A stretch of DNA of 64,000 nucleotides, taken from the NCBI RefSeq assembly GCF_023017105.1, contig NZ_JALKEV010000018.1, positions 1 through 64,000 on the forward strand, written 5' to 3'. This document shows positions 30,801 to 43,866 of this stretch, piece by piece (position 1 is the stretch's first letter; each line of letters begins with the position of its first letter). This DNA comes from Halalkalibacter sp. APA_J-10(15). Lineage in GTDB: Bacteria; Bacillota; Bacilli; Bacillales; Bacillaceae_D. The notes below the pieces were generated by a model. The model was given only the letters and a program-made list of their open reading frames with translations, was not told the origin of the DNA and searched no databases. Position numbers and translations under genes: made by a program.

Positions 30801-31471
30801 ATAAGCGCGAAGTCGTTATTAAGAGTGAAATGGAAACGAAGAATTATGCGATCCCGTACGGTTCTAGGTTGAAAGTTACAGTTGGTGACTTCGTTCAAGC
30901 GGGTGAGCCTATTACAGAAGGTTCAATTGATCCGAAAGAGCTTCTGAAAGTAAAAGGTATGAATGGCGTTCAAGAGTATCTCTTAAGAGAAGTGCAAAAG
31001 GTTTATCGAATGCAAGGGGTAGAAATTGGTGACAAGCACGTAGAAGTGATGGTTCGTCAAATGCTACGTAAAGTACGTGTCGTTGACGCAGGTGAAACGG
31101 CTGTCCTACCAGGTTCGTTAATTGAGATTCAGCAATTTAACGATGAAAACAAAAAAGTGCTCCTTGATCGTAAGCGCCCTGCTACTGGGAAGCCAGTCTT
31201 GCTTGGTATTACAAAAGCATCTCTTGAAACAGACTCATTCTTATCTGCTGCTTCCTTCCAAGAAACAACTCGTGTCTTAACCGATGCAGCGATTAAAGGC
31301 AAGCGTGATGAGTTGTTAGGTCTGAAGGAAAATGTTATTATCGGAAAGCTTGTCCCAGCTGGGACAGGAATGAATCGTTATCGCAATTTAGCGATTCGCT
31401 CTAAGTACGATGAAGAACAGCCAGAAGTGGCGGAGGAATCCGTGGCTGAAGAAGCTCTAACGCACGAATAA
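27848..31471 (+). CDS. rpoC: RNA polymerase subunit beta'
   Basis: 1207 residues. N-terminal zinc site [20 protein letters not shown], catalytic [12 protein letters not shown], bridge-helix and trigger-loop region [16 protein letters not shown], and a second zinc cluster in [24 protein letters not shown] start at 27848 behind GGGAGG, as in B. subtilis. The 112-bp gap after rpoB holds the hairpin CTAGTTA-GG-TAACTAG (27751-27766), a likely RNA-processing or stability element. Confidence 0.98.
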   Translation: MIDVNNFEYMKIGLASPKKIRSWSRGEVKKPETINYRTLKPEKDGLFCERIFGPTKDWECHCGKYKRVRYKGVVCDRCGVEVTRAKVRRERMGHIELAAPVSHIWYFKGIPSRMGLVLDMSPRSLEEVIYFASYVVTDPGDTALEKKQLLSEKEYRAYRDKYGRSFQAQMGAEAIRKLLADIDLEKEVSLLKEELVTAQGQRRTRAIKRLEVLEAFRNSGNEPSWMILDVLPVIPPELRPMVQLDGGRFATSDLNDLYRRVINRNNRLKRLLDLGAPNIIVQNEKRMLQEAVDALIDNGRRGRPVTGPGNRPLKSLSHMLKGKQGRFRQNLLGKRVDYSGRSVIVVGPNLKMYQCGLPKEMALELFKPFVMKELVSKGLAHNIKSAKRKVERVHPEVWDVLEEVIREHPVLLNRAPTLHRLGIQAFEPTLVEGRAIRLHPLVCTAYNADFDGDQMAVHVPLSAEAQAEARILMLAAQNILNPKDGKPVVTPSQDMVLGNYYLTMERKDAIGEGSVFKDTNEALIAYQNGFVHLHSRVAIPVQSLGKTTFRDDQYDKLLLTTVGKLIFNEILPDSFPYVNESTLMNLEVAIPDKYIVPSSTDVKKHFAENELVEPFKKGFLGLVIAEVFKKFAIAETSKMLDRMKELGFKYSTRAGITVGVADIVVLAEKKEILADAEKKVDKVQKQFRRGLITEEERYDRVISIWSEAKDIIQSKLMGTLDRSNPIFMMSDSGARGNASNFTQLAGMRGLMANPSGRIIELPIKSSFREGLTVLEYFISTHGARKGLADTALKTADSGYLTRRLVDVAQDVIVRSDDCGTDRGLEVKAIKEGNEVIEDLYDRLVGRVAFKTVKHPETGEVLVSRNELIHEDIAKQIIEADVEEVTIRSVFTCDTRHGVCKKCYGRNLATGSDVEVGEAVGIIAAQSIGEPGTQLTMRTFHTGGVAGDDITQGLPRIQELFEARNPKGQAVITEIDGEIIDFKEGDKREVVIKSEMETKNYAIPYGSRLKVTVGDFVQAGEPITEGSIDPKELLKVKGMNGVQEYLLREVQKVYRMQGVEIGDKHVEVMVRQMLRKVRVVDAGETAVLPGSLIEIQQFNDENKKVLLDRKRPATGKPVLLGITKASLETDSFLSAASFQETTRVLTDAAIKGKRDELLGLKENVIIGKLVPAGTGMNRYRNLAIRSKYDEEQPEVAEESVAEEALTHE

Positions 31472-31504
31472 ATGTTGTTAAAGACCTTGTTGTTTAAAAA
31501 GCAC

Positions 31505-31631
31505 CAAAAATGATGGCGAGGGCTCCGTTCTTTACTCGTCTTGTGGTGAGAAAAGCACTCACCACAAGACTTTAAAAGATGTAGCGACTACATTCATTGC
31601 TTAGAGGTCATTCAAAAAGGGGAAAAACGCT
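31505..31631 (-). repeat. Dispersed intergenic repeat, copy B (inverted)
   Basis: Reverse complement of the 10484-10610 repeat. Here the centre is a perfect 11-bp inverted repeat, CTTGTGGTGAG/CTCACCACAAG. GGGGAAAAACGCTCTTTTTG at one edge could also act as a weak terminator. It follows the rpoC stop by 34 bp. Confidence 0.8.
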
Positions 31632-31658
31632 CTTTTTGAACAACCTCTAAAAGAAACG

Positions 31659-31698
31659 TTGACACTTGATGCATCAAAGTGTTAATATATCAAAGTGT
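31659..31698 (+). promoter_or_regulatory. SigA promoter of the str operon with repeated operator-like site
   Basis: TTGACA (31659-31664), a 17-bp spacer and TTAATA (31682-31687). ATCAAAGTGT occurs twice in direct orientation (31673-31682, 31689-31698) and once nearly complete in inverse (ACACTTGAT, 31662-31670), so the repeats straddle the -10. Confidence 0.8.
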
Positions 31699-31731
31699 GC
31701 CTGATAAACCTGTTGCTTTGGAGGATCATTC

Positions 31732-31980
31732 ATGTCTTATGAAAAAGTTTTACAGGCTAGTAACCTAATTATAGGGACAAAACAAACCCTTAAGGCGCTT
31801 GATGATGGAATTGTTTCTGAAGTATTAATAGCAAAAGATGCGGAGTACCGTGTGATCTATAAGGTTGAGGCATTAGCTAAGGAGAAGCAGGTTCCATTAG
31901 TATATGTCGACTCGATGAAGCGACTTGGAAAGGCTGCTGACATCGAAGTCGGTGCAGCCACAGTAGCTCTAAGGAAATAA
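31732..31980 (+). CDS. rplGB: L7Ae-family ribosomal protein (YbxF)
   Basis: An 82-residue L7Ae/L30e-fold RNA-binding protein that recognises kink-turns, starting [20 protein letters not shown]. It heads the str operon upstream of rpsL in Bacillus. In B. subtilis it binds 70S ribosomes in growing cells. ATG 31732 lies behind TTGGAGG. Confidence 0.93.
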   Translation: MSYEKVLQASNLIIGTKQTLKALDDGIVSEVLIAKDAEYRVIYKVEALAKEKQVPLVYVDSMKRLGKAADIEVGAATVALRK

Positions 31981-31985
31981 ATATG

Positions 31986-32019
31986 TTTTTGCCAGACGGG
32001 GCCATCCGGATGGCAAAAA
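31986..32019 (+). promoter_or_regulatory. Hairpin in the rpsL leader
   Basis: TTTTTGCCA (31986-31994) pairs with TGGCAAAAA (32011-32019), and the perfect palindrome GCCATCCGGATGGC (32001-32014) offers an alternative fold. It lies between rplGB and rpsL. A role in regulation of rpsL is inferred. Confidence 0.45.
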
Positions 32020-32090
32020 CTTTCCTTTTGTCTAAAGATGATCCACCAGGATCAGTGGTCTTAATTCAGTATGAGAGAGGAGGAAAAAAG

Positions 32091-32504
32091 ATGCCTACAA
32101 TTAATCAGTTAATTCGTAAAGGTCGTGTAGCAAAGTCTAAGAAGTCTGACTCGCCAGCACTTAACAAAGGTTATAATAGTTTCAAAAAGTCTCAAACAAA
32201 CCTTTCATCACCACAAAAGCGTGGGGTGTGTACGCGTGTTGGTACAATGACACCGAAGAAGCCAAACTCAGCTCTTCGTAAATATGCTCGTGTACGTTTA
32301 ACGAACCAAATCGAAGTAACAGCATATATCCCAGGTATTGGTCACAACCTTCAAGAGCACAGCGTTGTTCTTATCCGTGGAGGACGTGTAAAAGACTTAC
32401 CAGGGGTTCGTTACCATATTGTCCGTGGTGCGTTAGATACTGCTGGTGTTCAAGATCGTATGCAAGGTCGCTCTAAGTATGGTACGAAGCGTCCTAAGAA
32501 ATAA
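32091..32504 (+). CDS. rpsL: 30S ribosomal protein S12
   Basis: Decoding-centre protein of 137 residues, starting [23 protein letters not shown] and [13 protein letters not shown] are the two loops where streptomycin resistance arises, and both are wild type. ATG 32091 sits behind GAGGAGG; the open frame reaches back to 31983 through the leader hairpin and was not used. First of rpsL-rpsG-fusA. Confidence 0.97.
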   Translation: MPTINQLIRKGRVAKSKKSDSPALNKGYNSFKKSQTNLSSPQKRGVCTRVGTMTPKKPNSALRKYARVRLTNQIEVTAYIPGIGHNLQEHSVVLIRGGRVKDLPGVRYHIVRGALDTAGVQDRMQGRSKYGTKRPKK

Positions 32505-32532
32505 TAAATAAGAATGGAAAGGAGGGGGAATT

Positions 32533-33003
32533 ATGCCTCGTAAAGGACCAGTCGCTCGTCGTGATGTATTACCTGATCCGATTTACAAATCTAAGCTTGT
32601 TACACGTCTTATTAACCGTATTATGGAAGATGGTAAGCGTGGTAAAGCACAAACGATTCTTTACAATGCATTTGAACTTGTGAAGGAACGTAGTGGTAAT
32701 GATCCAATGGAAGTATTTGATCAAGCACTTAAAAACATTATGCCAGTTCTTGAAGTTAAGGCTCGTCGTGTTGGTGGTGCAAACTATCAAGTACCAATTG
32801 AGGTTAAGCCTGAACGTCGTACAACATTAGGTCTTCGTTGGTTAGTCAATTATTCACGTTTACGTGGAGAAAAGACGATGGAAGAACGTCTTGCTAATGA
32901 AATCCTTGATGCTGCGAACAACACAGGTGCTTCTGTTAAGAAGCGTGAAGATACTCATAAGATGGCAGAAGCGAACAAAGCATTCGCTCACTATCGTTGG
33001 TAA
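32533..33003 (+). CDS. rpsG: 30S ribosomal protein S7
   Basis: S7 nucleates the 30S head; 156 residues starting [37 protein letters not shown] is the family signature. ATG 32533 behind GGAGGGGG. S7 is the usual autoregulator of this operon in enterics, but no such site is evident here. Confidence 0.97.
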   Translation: MPRKGPVARRDVLPDPIYKSKLVTRLINRIMEDGKRGKAQTILYNAFELVKERSGNDPMEVFDQALKNIMPVLEVKARRVGGANYQVPIEVKPERRTTLGLRWLVNYSRLRGEKTMEERLANEILDAANNTGASVKKREDTHKMAEANKAFAHYRW

Positions 33004-33048
33004 GATCAAACTATTAATAAACTTTGAATTAGGAAGGAGAAAGACATT

Positions 33049-35127
33049 ATGGCAAGAGAGTTCTCCTTGAAAGATACGCGAAATATCGGGATCATGGCTC
33101 ATATTGATGCTGGTAAAACAACAACTACAGAGCGTATTCTTTTCTATACTGGACGTATCCACAAAATTGGTGAAACTCACGAAGGTGCTTCTCAAATGGA
33201 CTGGATGGCACAGGAGCAAGAGCGTGGTATCACGATCACTTCTGCTGCGACAACAGCACAATGGAAAGACCATCGTATTAATATCATTGATACTCCAGGG
33301 CACGTCGATTTTACAGTTGAAGTAGAACGTTCATTACGTGTATTAGATGGTGCTGTAGCGGTACTTGATGCTCAATCGGGTGTTGAGCCACAAACAGAAA
33401 CGGTATGGCGTCAAGCGACAACATACGGAGTACCACGTGTCGTGTTCATTAACAAAATGGACAAAACAGGTGCTGATTTCCTTTATTCAGTAGGGACGCT
33501 TCGTGACCGACTTCAAGCAAATGCTCACCCAATCCAATTACCAATTGGAGCTGAAGATGAGTTTAATGGTATTATCGATTTAATTGATATGGTTGCGTAC
33601 TTCTATGAAGATGACCTAGGTACTCGCACGGAAGCGAAAGAAATTCCTGATGAGTATAAGGACAAAGCGCAAGAATTACATGAGCAACTAGTCGAAGCAG
33701 TAGCTGAACTAGATGAAGAGCTCATGATGAAGTATTTAGAAGGTGAAGAACTAACAAAAGATGAATTAAAAGCAGCGATTCGTAAGGGTACGTGTAATGT
33801 AGAATTTTACCCAGTACTTTGTGGATCTGCATTTAAGAACAAAGGTGTTCAGTTAATGTTAGATGCTGTTCTTGATTATCTTCCATCACCTCTAGATGTA
33901 CCAGCAATTAATGGTACAGTACCTGAAACAGAAGAAGAAGTAACTCGCGAACCTGGTGATGACCAACCTTTCTCTGCTTTAGCATTTAAGGTTATGACAG
34001 ATCCATACGTTGGTAAGTTAACATTCTTCCGAGTATATTCAGGAACATTAGATTCAGGTTCATATGTAAAGAACTCTACTAAGGATAAGCGTGAACGTGT
34101 AGGTCGTATCCTACAAATGCATGCGAACTCTCGTGAAGAGATCTCTACTGTGTACTCTGGTGATATTGCAGCAGCAGTAGGTTTGAAAGACACATCTACT
34201 GGGGATACTCTATGTGATGAGAAGAATCTTGTTATTCTTGAATCTATGGAATTCCCTGAGCCTGTTATCTCACTATCTGTTGAGCCGAAATCAAAGGCTG
34301 ACCAAGATAAGATGGGTATTGCATTAGCTAAGCTTGCTGAAGAGGATCCGACGTTCCATACTGAAACGAACGAAGAAACAGGTCAAACGATTATCTCTGG
34401 TATGGGTGAGCTTCACCTTGACATTATCGTTGACCGTATGAAGCGTGAGTTTAAAGTAGAAGCTAACGTTGGTGCTCCACAAGTATCGTATCGTGAGACA
34501 ATTAGACAATCTGCTCAAGTAGAAGGAAAGTTCGTCCGTCAATCTGGTGGTCGTGGACAATTCGGTCACGTTTGGGTAGAGTTTTCTCCAAATGAAGAGG
34601 GAGCAGGCTTCGAATTCGAAAATGCGGTTGTCGGTGGATCGGTTCCTCGTGAATACATCAGTTCTGTTGAAGCGGGTATTAAAGAGTCTTTGCAAAATGG
34701 TATGATCGCTGGGTATCCAGTTATTGACCTCAAAGCGAAACTTTATGATGGTTCATATCATGATGTTGACTCAAGTGAGATGGCATTTAAGATTGCCGCT
34801 TCAATGGCACTTAAGAATGCTAAATCAAAATGTAGTCCTGTACTACTAGAGCCACTTATGAAAGTAGAAGTTGTTATTCCAGAAGAGTACATGGGTGATG
34901 TAATGGGTGACGTTACAGCACGTCGTGGACGCGTTGAAGGAATGGAAGCACGCGGAAACGCACAAATCGTTAAGGCGTTTGTTCCTTTAGCAGAAATGTT
35001 TGGTTATGCAACTTCACTTCGTTCACGTACTCAAGGTCGCGGAACGTACTCAATGTTCTTTGATCATTATGAAGAAGTACCTAAGAGTGTCGCTGAAGAA
35101 ATTATTAAGAAGCAAACTGGCGAATAA
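33049..35127 (+). CDS. fusA: Elongation factor G
   Basis: Translocation GTPase, 692 residues. G1 [15 protein letters not shown], the switch region [13 protein letters not shown]3 DTPGH and G4 [10 protein letters not shown] are intact. Domains II to V follow in normal order, with [12 protein letters not shown] in domain IV. Located between rpsG and tufA. ATG 33049 behind AAGGAG. Confidence 0.98.
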   Translation: MAREFSLKDTRNIGIMAHIDAGKTTTTERILFYTGRIHKIGETHEGASQMDWMAQEQERGITITSAATTAQWKDHRINIIDTPGHVDFTVEVERSLRVLDGAVAVLDAQSGVEPQTETVWRQATTYGVPRVVFINKMDKTGADFLYSVGTLRDRLQANAHPIQLPIGAEDEFNGIIDLIDMVAYFYEDDLGTRTEAKEIPDEYKDKAQELHEQLVEAVAELDEELMMKYLEGEELTKDELKAAIRKGTCNVEFYPVLCGSAFKNKGVQLMLDAVLDYLPSPLDVPAINGTVPETEEEVTREPGDDQPFSALAFKVMTDPYVGKLTFFRVYSGTLDSGSYVKNSTKDKRERVGRILQMHANSREEISTVYSGDIAAAVGLKDTSTGDTLCDEKNLVILESMEFPEPVISLSVEPKSKADQDKMGIALAKLAEEDPTFHTETNEETGQTIISGMGELHLDIIVDRMKREFKVEANVGAPQVSYRETIRQSAQVEGKFVRQSGGRGQFGHVWVEFSPNEEGAGFEFENAVVGGSVPREYISSVEAGIKESLQNGMIAGYPVIDLKAKLYDGSYHDVDSSEMAFKIAASMALKNAKSKCSPVLLEPLMKVEVVIPEEYMGDVMGDVTARRGRVEGMEARGNAQIVKAFVPLAEMFGYATSLRSRTQGRGTYSMFFDHYEEVPKSVAEEIIKKQTGE

Positions 35128-35171
35128 TTTTTCGTTTAGGAATTGTTTCGACATTATGTTTGTTGTAAGCT

Positions 35172-35216
35172 AAGAAAGGTGATATTCTACAATGGGTACG
35201 CACCTTTCTTACCCAT
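35172..35216 (+). promoter_or_regulatory. tufA leader with two mutually exclusive hairpins
   Basis: AAGAAAGGTG (35172-35181) pairs perfectly with CACCTTTCTT (35201-35210), while ATGGGTA (35192-35198) pairs with TACCCAT (35210-35216). The two share bases and cannot both form fully, because no bases remain to bridge the stems. A TACAAT -10-like hexamer overlaps at 35188-35193. Confidence 0.55.
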
Positions 35217-35257
35217 AAAATACTTATACTTTTCTTAATTAAGGGAGGAAATGAATC

Positions 35258-36448
35258 ATGGCTAAAGAAAAATTCGACCGTTCCAAAACACATGCCAACA
35301 TTGGTACAATTGGACACGTTGACCACGGTAAAACAACTTTAACTGCTGCAATTACAACAGTATTAGCTAAGCAATCTGGTAAAGGTACTGCAATGGCGTA
35401 TGACGCAATTGACGGTGCACCGGAAGAGCGTGAGCGTGGAATCACAATCTCAACGGCTCACGTTGAGTACGAAACTGAAACTCGTCACTATGCACACGTT
35501 GACTGCCCAGGACACGCAGACTACGTTAAGAACATGATCACTGGTGCTGCACAAATGGATGGAGGTATCTTAGTAGTATCTGCTGCTGACGGTCCAATGC
35601 CTCAAACTCGTGAGCACATCCTATTATCTCGTCAAGTAGGTGTTCCATACCTTGTTGTATTCTTAAACAAGTGTGACATGGTTGATGACGAAGAATTACT
35701 TGAGTTAGTAGAAATGGAAGTACGTGACCTTCTTTCTGAGTACGATTTCCCTGGTGATGATGTTCCTGTTATCCAAGGTTCTGCTCTTAAAGCACTAGAA
35801 GGAGATGCTGCATGGGAAGCGAAAATCATCGAGCTTATGGAAGCTGTTGATAGCTACATCCCAACTCCAGAGCGTGACAACGAGAAACCATTCATGATGC
35901 CAGTTGAGGATGTATTCTCAATCACTGGTCGTGGTACAGTTGCTACTGGTCGTGTTGAGCGTGGACAATTAAATGTTGGTGATGAAATTGAAATCATCGG
36001 TATCACTGAAGATGCTCAAAAGACAACTTGTACTGGAGTAGAAATGTTCCGTAAGCTTCTTGACTATGCAGAAGCTGGTGATAACATTGGTGCGCTACTT
36101 CGTGGTGTAAGCCGTGAAGAAGTACAACGTGGTCAAGTACTTGCAAAGCCAGGTTCTATTACACCACATACAAACTTCAAAGCTGAAGTTTATGTTCTTT
36201 CAAAAGAAGAGGGTGGACGTCATACTCCATTCTTTTCAAACTACCGTCCTCAGTTCTACTTCCGTACAACTGACGTAACTGGAATTGTTCAACTTCCAGA
36301 AGGCGTTGAGATGGTAATGCCTGGTGACAACATCGAAATGACGGTTGAGCTTATCGCTCCAATCGCAATTGAAGAAGGTACTAAGTTCTCTATCCGTGAG
36401 GGTGGACGTACAGTTGGTGCCGGCGTTGTTGCTTCAATTCAAAAGTAA
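35258..36448 (+). CDS. tufA: Elongation factor Tu
   Basis: 396 residues starting [22 protein letters not shown]1 [17 protein letters not shown] and NKCDMVDD are intact, with three domains present. Delivers aminoacyl-tRNA. ATG 35258 behind AAGGGAGG. Separated from fusA by 130 bp, so it may be read both from the str promoter and from its own. Closed by a bidirectional terminator. Confidence 0.98.
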   Translation: MAKEKFDRSKTHANIGTIGHVDHGKTTLTAAITTVLAKQSGKGTAMAYDAIDGAPEERERGITISTAHVEYETETRHYAHVDCPGHADYVKNMITGAAQMDGGILVVSAADGPMPQTREHILLSRQVGVPYLVVFLNKCDMVDDEELLELVEMEVRDLLSEYDFPGDDVPVIQGSALKALEGDAAWEAKIIELMEAVDSYIPTPERDNEKPFMMPVEDVFSITGRGTVATGRVERGQLNVGDEIEIIGITEDAQKTTCTGVEMFRKLLDYAEAGDNIGALLRGVSREEVQRGQVLAKPGSITPHTNFKAEVYVLSKEEGGRHTPFFSNYRPQFYFRTTDVTGIVQLPEGVEMVMPGDNIEMTVELIAPIAIEEGTKFSIREGGRTVGAGVVASIQK

Positions 36449-36465
36449 TTAATTTCTATTTAAAG

Positions 36466-36496
36466 AAGACTCCTGTCATGTGACAGGAGTCTTTTC
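36466..36496. terminator. Bidirectional terminator between tufA and the MFS gene
   Basis: AAGACTCCTGTCA-TG-TGACAGGAGTCTT, a perfect 13-bp stem followed by TTCT. The stop codon of the reverse-strand transporter gene lies inside the stem. Confidence 0.9.
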
Positions 36497-37668
36497 TATT
36501 CTTTTGAAAGCAATCATGCAGATAGGTGCGATCAAGGTAAGAAGTCCAATAGTCGTGAAGGCAGCTCCCCATGAATAATAGTCTAGGATGAATCCAAACA
36601 ATAATGGAGCAAATATAGTAGTCGAAAACCCAACAATTGATTGAATCCCAAGAGCTAGCCCTGTTAATTCTGGATCAGTGACTTCACTAATCGCAGTGCT
36701 GTAAATGGGTGAGTCTGCTATAATACTGAAGCCATATACGATTAAAAGAATAACCATGAATGCAATCGGTAAAGATGTTAGCCAACCGATGACGACCGAA
36801 CAACTAATGCTTGTCATAAGAAACCAAGTTGATGTGGTCCCTCTTCCAAATCGATCAGAAGCCTTTCCTCCTAGATAAGAGGCGATTCCACCTAGCATGA
36901 TGATGAAGGATGCTAACATATTTCCGGCGGTAATCGCATTTGTTGCATGAACACCATGAACGGTAAAATAATAGACTAGAAATGGACCTATCCATGACCA
37001 CATCGCATATAGCTCCCAACAATGAGCAGCATACCCTCCGTTAATGAGAACATTCCTTTTTCGGAAACGTCCTGTAGTAATTGTTTAGAAATGACTAAAG
37101 GTTTAGAAGGAAGCTGTGGTATCTTTGTCATGAAAACAACGAAGCCTGCAATTAAACTAAACACAGAGGTTAACAGTATGACACCTTTCCAGCCAATAGA
37201 AGAAATAAGAAATCCTGAAATGAATAATGAAAATCCTGAGCCGATGACAAGTGACCCAACATAGATCCCCATTGCCTTCCCACGAGTCGAGGGTGGGAAT
37301 AATTGAGATACTAGCTTCATTCCGGGAACGTAAATACCTGCAACGCCAACCCCTGTTACTGTTCGTAAAATGACAGCTGTCCAAAAACCGTTAGCTAGAA
37401 GAGGGAACCATACCCCGGATAGACCCGCAATAAGAGCGCCAATTATGATGATGTACTTTGGGTTATAGGCTGATAGAAAGAAACTGTAACTAATAATAGC
37501 TAGAACATATCCGATATGAAAGAAAGCAATAATGATGCCAGACTGAGTTGCTGTTAGCATCCATTCGCTTTCTAAGACAGGTATAATAGAAGAAAAATTA
37601 AACCATACTTGCATAATAAGAAATTGCGCAATAGACAAAGTCCACAAAAGTCTCGTTGATTGCTGCAT
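36476..37668 (-). pseudogene. Major facilitator superfamily transporter, frameshifted
   Basis: Two overlapping reverse-strand frames together form one 12-helix MFS permease. The first (37668 to 36988, 226 codons) has the N-terminal six helices and the loop motif RGKAMGIYVGS. The second (37003 to 36476) supplies the C-terminal helices with GGKASDRFGRG. The break is at about 37007-37010, where the coding strand reads AGCTATATGCGATGTGG; removing one AT restores ...GSYAMWSWIG... in one frame. The substrate is unknown. The gene lies against the direction of the core genes, between tufA and rpsJ, so it is an insertion in a normally continuous cluster. A sequencing error or a phase-variable AT slip is possible. 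Confidence 0.85.
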
Positions 37669-37769
37669 TACTTACTGCCTCCGCTGACGTACATTATTTG
37701 TGATACGATAATGTATTGTAACATGAAACATATGGAAACGAAGAAAATTGAGATTTCTTGAATAAAACA

Positions 37770-37798
37770 TTGCTTTTTGCATGTTAGACTATTATAAT
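37770..37798 (+). promoter_or_regulatory. S10 operon promoter 1
   Basis: TTGCTT (37770-37775), a 17-bp spacer and TATAAT (37793-37798). Confidence 0.82.
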
Positions 37799-37804
37799 AG
37801 ATAA

Positions 37805-38299
<495 letters not shown>

Positions 38300-38380
38300 A
38301 CATTTTGATGAGAAGGTCGTTTCTCATTTAATGATATGAAAATGGCAAAATAAACTGAACAATAATAGGAGGTGTAACGG

Positions 38381-39010
38381 ATGTCCAAAGGAATCTTAGG
38401 TAGAAAAATTGGTATGACACAAGTATTTGCTGAAAATGGTGAAGTAATCCCGGTTACAGTTATTGAAGCAGAGCCAAACGTTGTTCTTCAAAAGAAGACA
38501 GTTGACTCTGATGGATATGAAGCTATTCAAGTCGGTTTTGCTGATCAAAAGAAAGCAAATGTCAACAAGCCAGCTGAAGGCCATGCTGCTAAAGCAAACA
38601 CGGCTCCTAAGCGCTTCATCAAGGAAATCCGTAACGTTAATCTTGACGATTATGAAGTTGGTCAAGAAGTTAAGGTAGATACATTTGCAGAAGGTGACAC
38701 AGTTGATGTGACAGGCACTTCTAAAGGTAAAGGATTCCAAGGTGCGATTAAGCGTCACAATCAATCTCGTGGACCGATGTCCCATGGTTCTCGTTATCAT
38801 CGTCGTCCTGGTTCAATGGGTCCAGTTGATCCGAACCGTGTATTTAAAGGGAAGCTTCTTCCTGGACGTATGGGTGGAGAGCAAATTACAGTACAAAATC
38901 TAGAAATCGTAAAAGTGGACACAGAGCGCAACTTGCTACTAGTTAAAGGGAATGTTCCTGGAGCTAAGAAAAGTTACGTAGAAGTTCAAAGTGCGATTAA
39001 AGCAAAATAA
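38381..39010 (+). CDS. rplC: 50S ribosomal protein L3
   Basis: 209 residues. Starts [16 protein letters not shown], and the long loop [24 protein letters not shown] reaches toward the peptidyl-transferase centre. ATG 38381 behind AGGAGGTG, 81 bp after rpsJ. Confidence 0.97.
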   Translation: MSKGILGRKIGMTQVFAENGEVIPVTVIEAEPNVVLQKKTVDSDGYEAIQVGFADQKKANVNKPAEGHAAKANTAPKRFIKEIRNVNLDDYEVGQEVKVDTFAEGDTVDVTGTSKGKGFQGAIKRHNQSRGPMSHGSRYHRRPGSMGPVDPNRVFKGKLLPGRMGGEQITVQNLEIVKVDTERNLLLVKGNVPGAKKSYVEVQSAIKAK

Positions 39011-39034
39011 GATTGACAGAAAGGAGGACACATC

Positions 39035-39658
39035 ATGCCAAAAGTAGCTTTATTTAATCAAAGTGGATCTCAAGTTGGAGATGTTGAATTAAATGATTCG
39101 GTATTTGGTATTGAACCAAATAACAGTGTACTTCATGACGCAGTAGTAATGCAGCAAGCATCTCTACGTCAAGGTACACACAAAACAAAAGGACGTTCTG
39201 AAGTACGTGGTGGTGGTCGTAAGCCATGGCGTCAAAAGGGAACTGGACGCGCTCGTCAAGGGTCAATCCGTTCTCCACAATGGGTTGGTGGTGGAGTTGT
39301 ATTTGGGCCGACTCCTCGTAGCTACAGCTACAACCTTCCAAAGAAAGTTCGTCGCTTAGCGATTAAATCTGCTCTTTCTAGTAAGGTGAAAGCAGAAGAG
39401 ATTATTGTTCTTGAAGAGCTTGCGTTTGATGCTCCGAAGACAAAGGAAATGAAGTCAGTGCTTGCTAACATTTCAGCTGATCGTAAAGTGTTAGTCGTAA
39501 CAGCTGACTACAATGATCAAGTTGCACTATCTGCTCGTAATATCCCAGGTGTTACGTTTGTTTCAGCAGACGGAATTAACGTTCTTGATCTATTAAAGCA
39601 TGATAAGCTTGTCATAACGAAAGGTGCCGTTGAAAAGGTAGAGGAGGTGCTTGCGTAA
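39035..39658 (+). CDS. rplD: 50S ribosomal protein L4
   Basis: 207 residues, with the exit-tunnel loop [30 protein letters not shown], where macrolide resistance changes occur; it is intact. In enterics L4 regulates the S10 operon. The stop codon shares its last base with the rplW start. Confidence 0.97.
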   Translation: MPKVALFNQSGSQVGDVELNDSVFGIEPNNSVLHDAVVMQQASLRQGTHKTKGRSEVRGGGRKPWRQKGTGRARQGSIRSPQWVGGGVVFGPTPRSYSYNLPKKVRRLAIKSALSSKVKAEEIIVLEELAFDAPKTKEMKSVLANISADRKVLVVTADYNDQVALSARNIPGVTFVSADGINVLDLLKHDKLVITKGAVEKVEEVLA

Positions 39659-39948
39659 TGTCAAATGCTCGTGATATCATTAAGCGCCCTGTAATTACAG
39701 AACGTTCAACAGATTTAATGAGTGATAAGAAATACACGTTTGAAGTGGACGTTCGAGCAAACAAAACTCAAATTAAAGATGCAATCGAAGAGATCTTTGA
39801 TGTGAAGGTTGATAATGTAAATACGCAAAATTACAAAGGTAAATCTAAACGTTTTGGTCGTTATACAGGTTTTACTGCTCGTCGTAAAAAAGCGATTGTT
39901 ACATTGTCAGCAGATAGCAAAGAATTAGAATTCTTTGAAGGTGTTTAA
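39658..39948 (+). CDS. rplW: 50S ribosomal protein L23
   Basis: 96 residues starting [21 protein letters not shown]. Lies at the tunnel exit and docks trigger factor and SRP. TAATG overlap with rplD implies re-initiation coupling. Confidence 0.96.
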   Translation: MSNARDIIKRPVITERSTDLMSDKKYTFEVDVRANKTQIKDAIEEIFDVKVDNVNTQNYKGKSKRFGRYTGFTARRKKAIVTLSADSKELEFFEGV

Positions 39949-39976
39949 GAACTACTAGTGAAGGAGGGAATTAAAG

Positions 39977-40807
39977 ATGGCGGTAAAGAAGTATAAACCA
40001 ACCAGTGCCGGTCGTCGTGGTATGTCTGTATTAGATTATGCAGAAATCACTACAGACAAACCAGAAAAGTCATTGTTAGCCCCTTTACACAAAAAAGGCG
40101 GACGCAATAACCAAGGTAAATTAACTGTACGTCATCAAGGTGGCGGACATAAGCGCCAATACCGTGTGATTGACTTTAAGCGTAATAAAGATGGAATTCC
40201 AGGGCGCGTTGCTACAATCGAGTATGATCCGAACCGTTCAGCGAATATCGCACTTATTCATTATGTTGATGGTGAAAAGCGTTATATTTTAGCTCCGAAA
40301 GGTCTTAAGGTTGGAGTAACAATTGAATCTGGTCCGGAAGCTGATATCAAAGTTGGGAATGCATTACCACTTAAGAACATCCCTGTTGGTACAGTTATTC
40401 ATAATATCGAATTGAAGCCAGGTAAAGGCGGTCAATTAGTACGTTCAGCCGGTGCAGAAGCACAGCTTTTAGGTAAAGAAGGCGATTATGTACTTGTTCG
40501 TTTGAAGTCTGGTGAAACTCGTTATATTCTAGCAACTTGCCGTGCGACAATCGGTCAAGTAGGAAATCTTGAGCACGAACTTGTTAACATCGGTAAAGCA
40601 GGTCGTTCGCGTTGGTTAGGCAAGCGCCCAACTGTTCGTGGATCTGTTATGAACCCTAACGATCACCCACATGGTGGTGGTGAAGGTCGTGCGCCGATCG
40701 GTCGTAAGTCTCCTATGTCTCCATGGGGTAAGCCGACTCTTGGCTACAAGACTCGTAAGAAGAACAAAGATACTGATAAGTATATTGTACGTCGTCGTAA
40801 AAAATAA
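39977..40807 (+). CDS. rplB: 50S ribosomal protein L2
   Basis: 276 residues. [24 protein letters not shown] at the N-terminus, the RNA-binding core, and [17 protein letters not shown] at the C-terminus with the conserved histidine near the peptidyl-transferase centre. ATG 39977 behind AAGGAGGG. Confidence 0.97.
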   Translation: MAVKKYKPTSAGRRGMSVLDYAEITTDKPEKSLLAPLHKKGGRNNQGKLTVRHQGGGHKRQYRVIDFKRNKDGIPGRVATIEYDPNRSANIALIHYVDGEKRYILAPKGLKVGVTIESGPEADIKVGNALPLKNIPVGTVIHNIELKPGKGGQLVRSAGAEAQLLGKEGDYVLVRLKSGETRYILATCRATIGQVGNLEHELVNIGKAGRSRWLGKRPTVRGSVMNPNDHPHGGGEGRAPIGRKSPMSPWGKPTLGYKTRKKNKDTDKYIVRRRKK

Positions 40808-40867
40808 CGGGATTGGGCTACGGTTCTTAATAAGAACCGTGGGACGGTCACGAAGGGAGGAATTCTC

Positions 40868-41146
40868 ATGGGTCGCAGTTTGAAAAAGGGACCTTTTGTC
40901 GATGATCATTTAATGAAGAAAGTTGAAGGATTAAATGAAGCAAATGACAAGAAGGTTGTTAAGACATGGTCTCGTCGTTCAACTATTTTCCCTGAATTTA
41001 TCGGTCATACAATCGCAGTATATGATGGCCGTAAGCATGTACCTGTTTACATTTCTGAAGACATGGTAGGACACAAGCTTGGTGAGTTTGCACCTACTCG
41101 TACGTATAAAGGTCATGCAGCAGATGATAAGAAAACAAGACGTTAA
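40868..41146 (+). CDS. rpsS: 30S ribosomal protein S19
   Basis: 92 residues starting [19 protein letters not shown]. Binds the 16S head with S13. [17 protein letters not shown] is the family signature. ATG 40868 behind AAGGGAGG. The 60-bp gap contains GGTTCTTAATAAGAACC, a small hairpin. Confidence 0.96.
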   Translation: MGRSLKKGPFVDDHLMKKVEGLNEANDKKVVKTWSRRSTIFPEFIGHTIAVYDGRKHVPVYISEDMVGHKLGEFAPTRTYKGHAADDKKTRR

Positions 41147-41169
41147 ATGTAAGAGGGGAGGTCAATCCT

Positions 41170-41511
41170 ATGCAAGCTAAAGCTATAGCAAAACAAGTCC
41201 GTATTGCTCCTCGTAAGGTGCGTCTAGTCGTGGATCTTATTCGTGGAAAGCAAGTCGGTGAAGCTATTGCCATTCTTCGCCACACGCCAAAAGCAGCATC
41301 TCCTGTAGTAGAGAAGCTTTTGAACTCAGCGATTGCGAATGCAGAGCACAACTATGAAATGGAGCCAAATAATCTTGTAATTAGTGAAGTTTTTGTTGAT
41401 GAAGGCGTAACGTTGAAACGTTTCCGTCCTCGCGCAATGGGGCGCGCAAGTCGCATCAACAAGCGTACTAGTCATATCACATTAGTGGTAACAGAAAAGA
41501 AGGAGGGATAA
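41170..41511 (+). CDS. rplV: 50S ribosomal protein L22
   Basis: 113 residues. The C-terminal hairpin [25 protein letters not shown] lines the exit tunnel and is the macrolide-resistance loop, here intact. Followed four bases later by rpsC. Confidence 0.96.
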   Translation: MQAKAIAKQVRIAPRKVRLVVDLIRGKQVGEAIAILRHTPKAASPVVEKLLNSAIANAEHNYEMEPNNLVISEVFVDEGVTLKRFRPRAMGRASRINKRTSHITLVVTEKKEG

Positions 41512-41514
41512 AAC

Positions 41515-42804
<1,290 letters not shown>

Positions 42805-42821
42805 AAAGGAGGTTTGCTTAA

Positions 42822-43082
42822 ATGGAACGCAACCAACGTAAGGTTTATACAGGGCGCGTTGTTTCAGACAAGATGGATAAGACCATTTCGGTTCTTGTTG
42901 AAACATATAAGAAAGATCGTCTTTACGGTAAACGCGTAAAGTATTCTAAGAAGTTCAAAGCGCACGATGAAGAAAATAGTGCAAAAGTTGGCGATATCGT
43001 TAAAATCATGGAAACTCGTCCGCTTTCTAAAGATAAACGTTTCCGCTTAGTAGAGATCGTTGAAGTAGCGGTAATTATCTAA
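42822..43082 (+). CDS. rpsQ: 30S ribosomal protein S17
   Basis: 86 residues, OB fold, with [17 protein letters not shown] and [16 protein letters not shown]. Primary 16S binder. ATG 42822 behind AAAGGAGG. Confidence 0.96.
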   Translation: MERNQRKVYTGRVVSDKMDKTISVLVETYKKDRLYGKRVKYSKKFKAHDEENSAKVGDIVKIMETRPLSKDKRFRLVEIVEVAVII

Positions 43083-43109
43083 TAAGATCCTTTAGTTGAA
43101 GGGAGGTAA

Positions 43110-43484
<375 letters not shown>

Positions 43485-43522
43485 TTAAGATATAAGTTAG
43501 GCCCGCTCAAGGAGGTGCAATA

Positions 43523-43840
43523 ATGTCAATGCATGTCAAAAAAGGTGATACGGTTAAAGTCATCTCAGGAAAAGACAAAGGAAAACAAGGTGTAATTCTA
43601 GAGGCATTTCCTAAGAAGAGTCGCGTTCTTGTAGAAGGAGTTAACATGATCAAGAAGCATGCGAAGCCTTCTCAAGATAATCCACAAGGTGGGATCTTGA
43701 ACCAAGAAGCGCCAATTCACTCTTCTAACGTAATGCCAATTGATCCTAAATCTGGCGAACCTACCCGAGTAGGTTTCAGAGAAGAGAATGGTAAAAAGGT
43801 AAGAGTTGCGAAAAAGTCTGGCGAAGTTTTAGATAAATAG
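43523..43840 (+). CDS. rplX: 50S ribosomal protein L24
   Basis: 105 residues with an N-terminal KOW motif ([18 protein letters not shown]). ATG 43523 lies four bases after AAGGAGGTG; ATG 43529 (MHVKKGD) is the start in B. subtilis and equally possible. Initiates 50S assembly. Confidence 0.95.
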   Translation: MSMHVKKGDTVKVISGKDKGKQGVILEAFPKKSRVLVEGVNMIKKHAKPSQDNPQGGILNQEAPIHSSNVMPIDPKSGEPTRVGFREENGKKVRVAKKSGEVLDK

Positions 43841-43866
43841 TCAGAGTGTGAAAGGAGGTCAATAGT

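Noticed and set aside
36476-37003. C-terminal MFS half as a separate gene
   Set aside because: It begins in the middle of a helix pair and joins the upstream frame after removal of one AT; a split permease is less likely.
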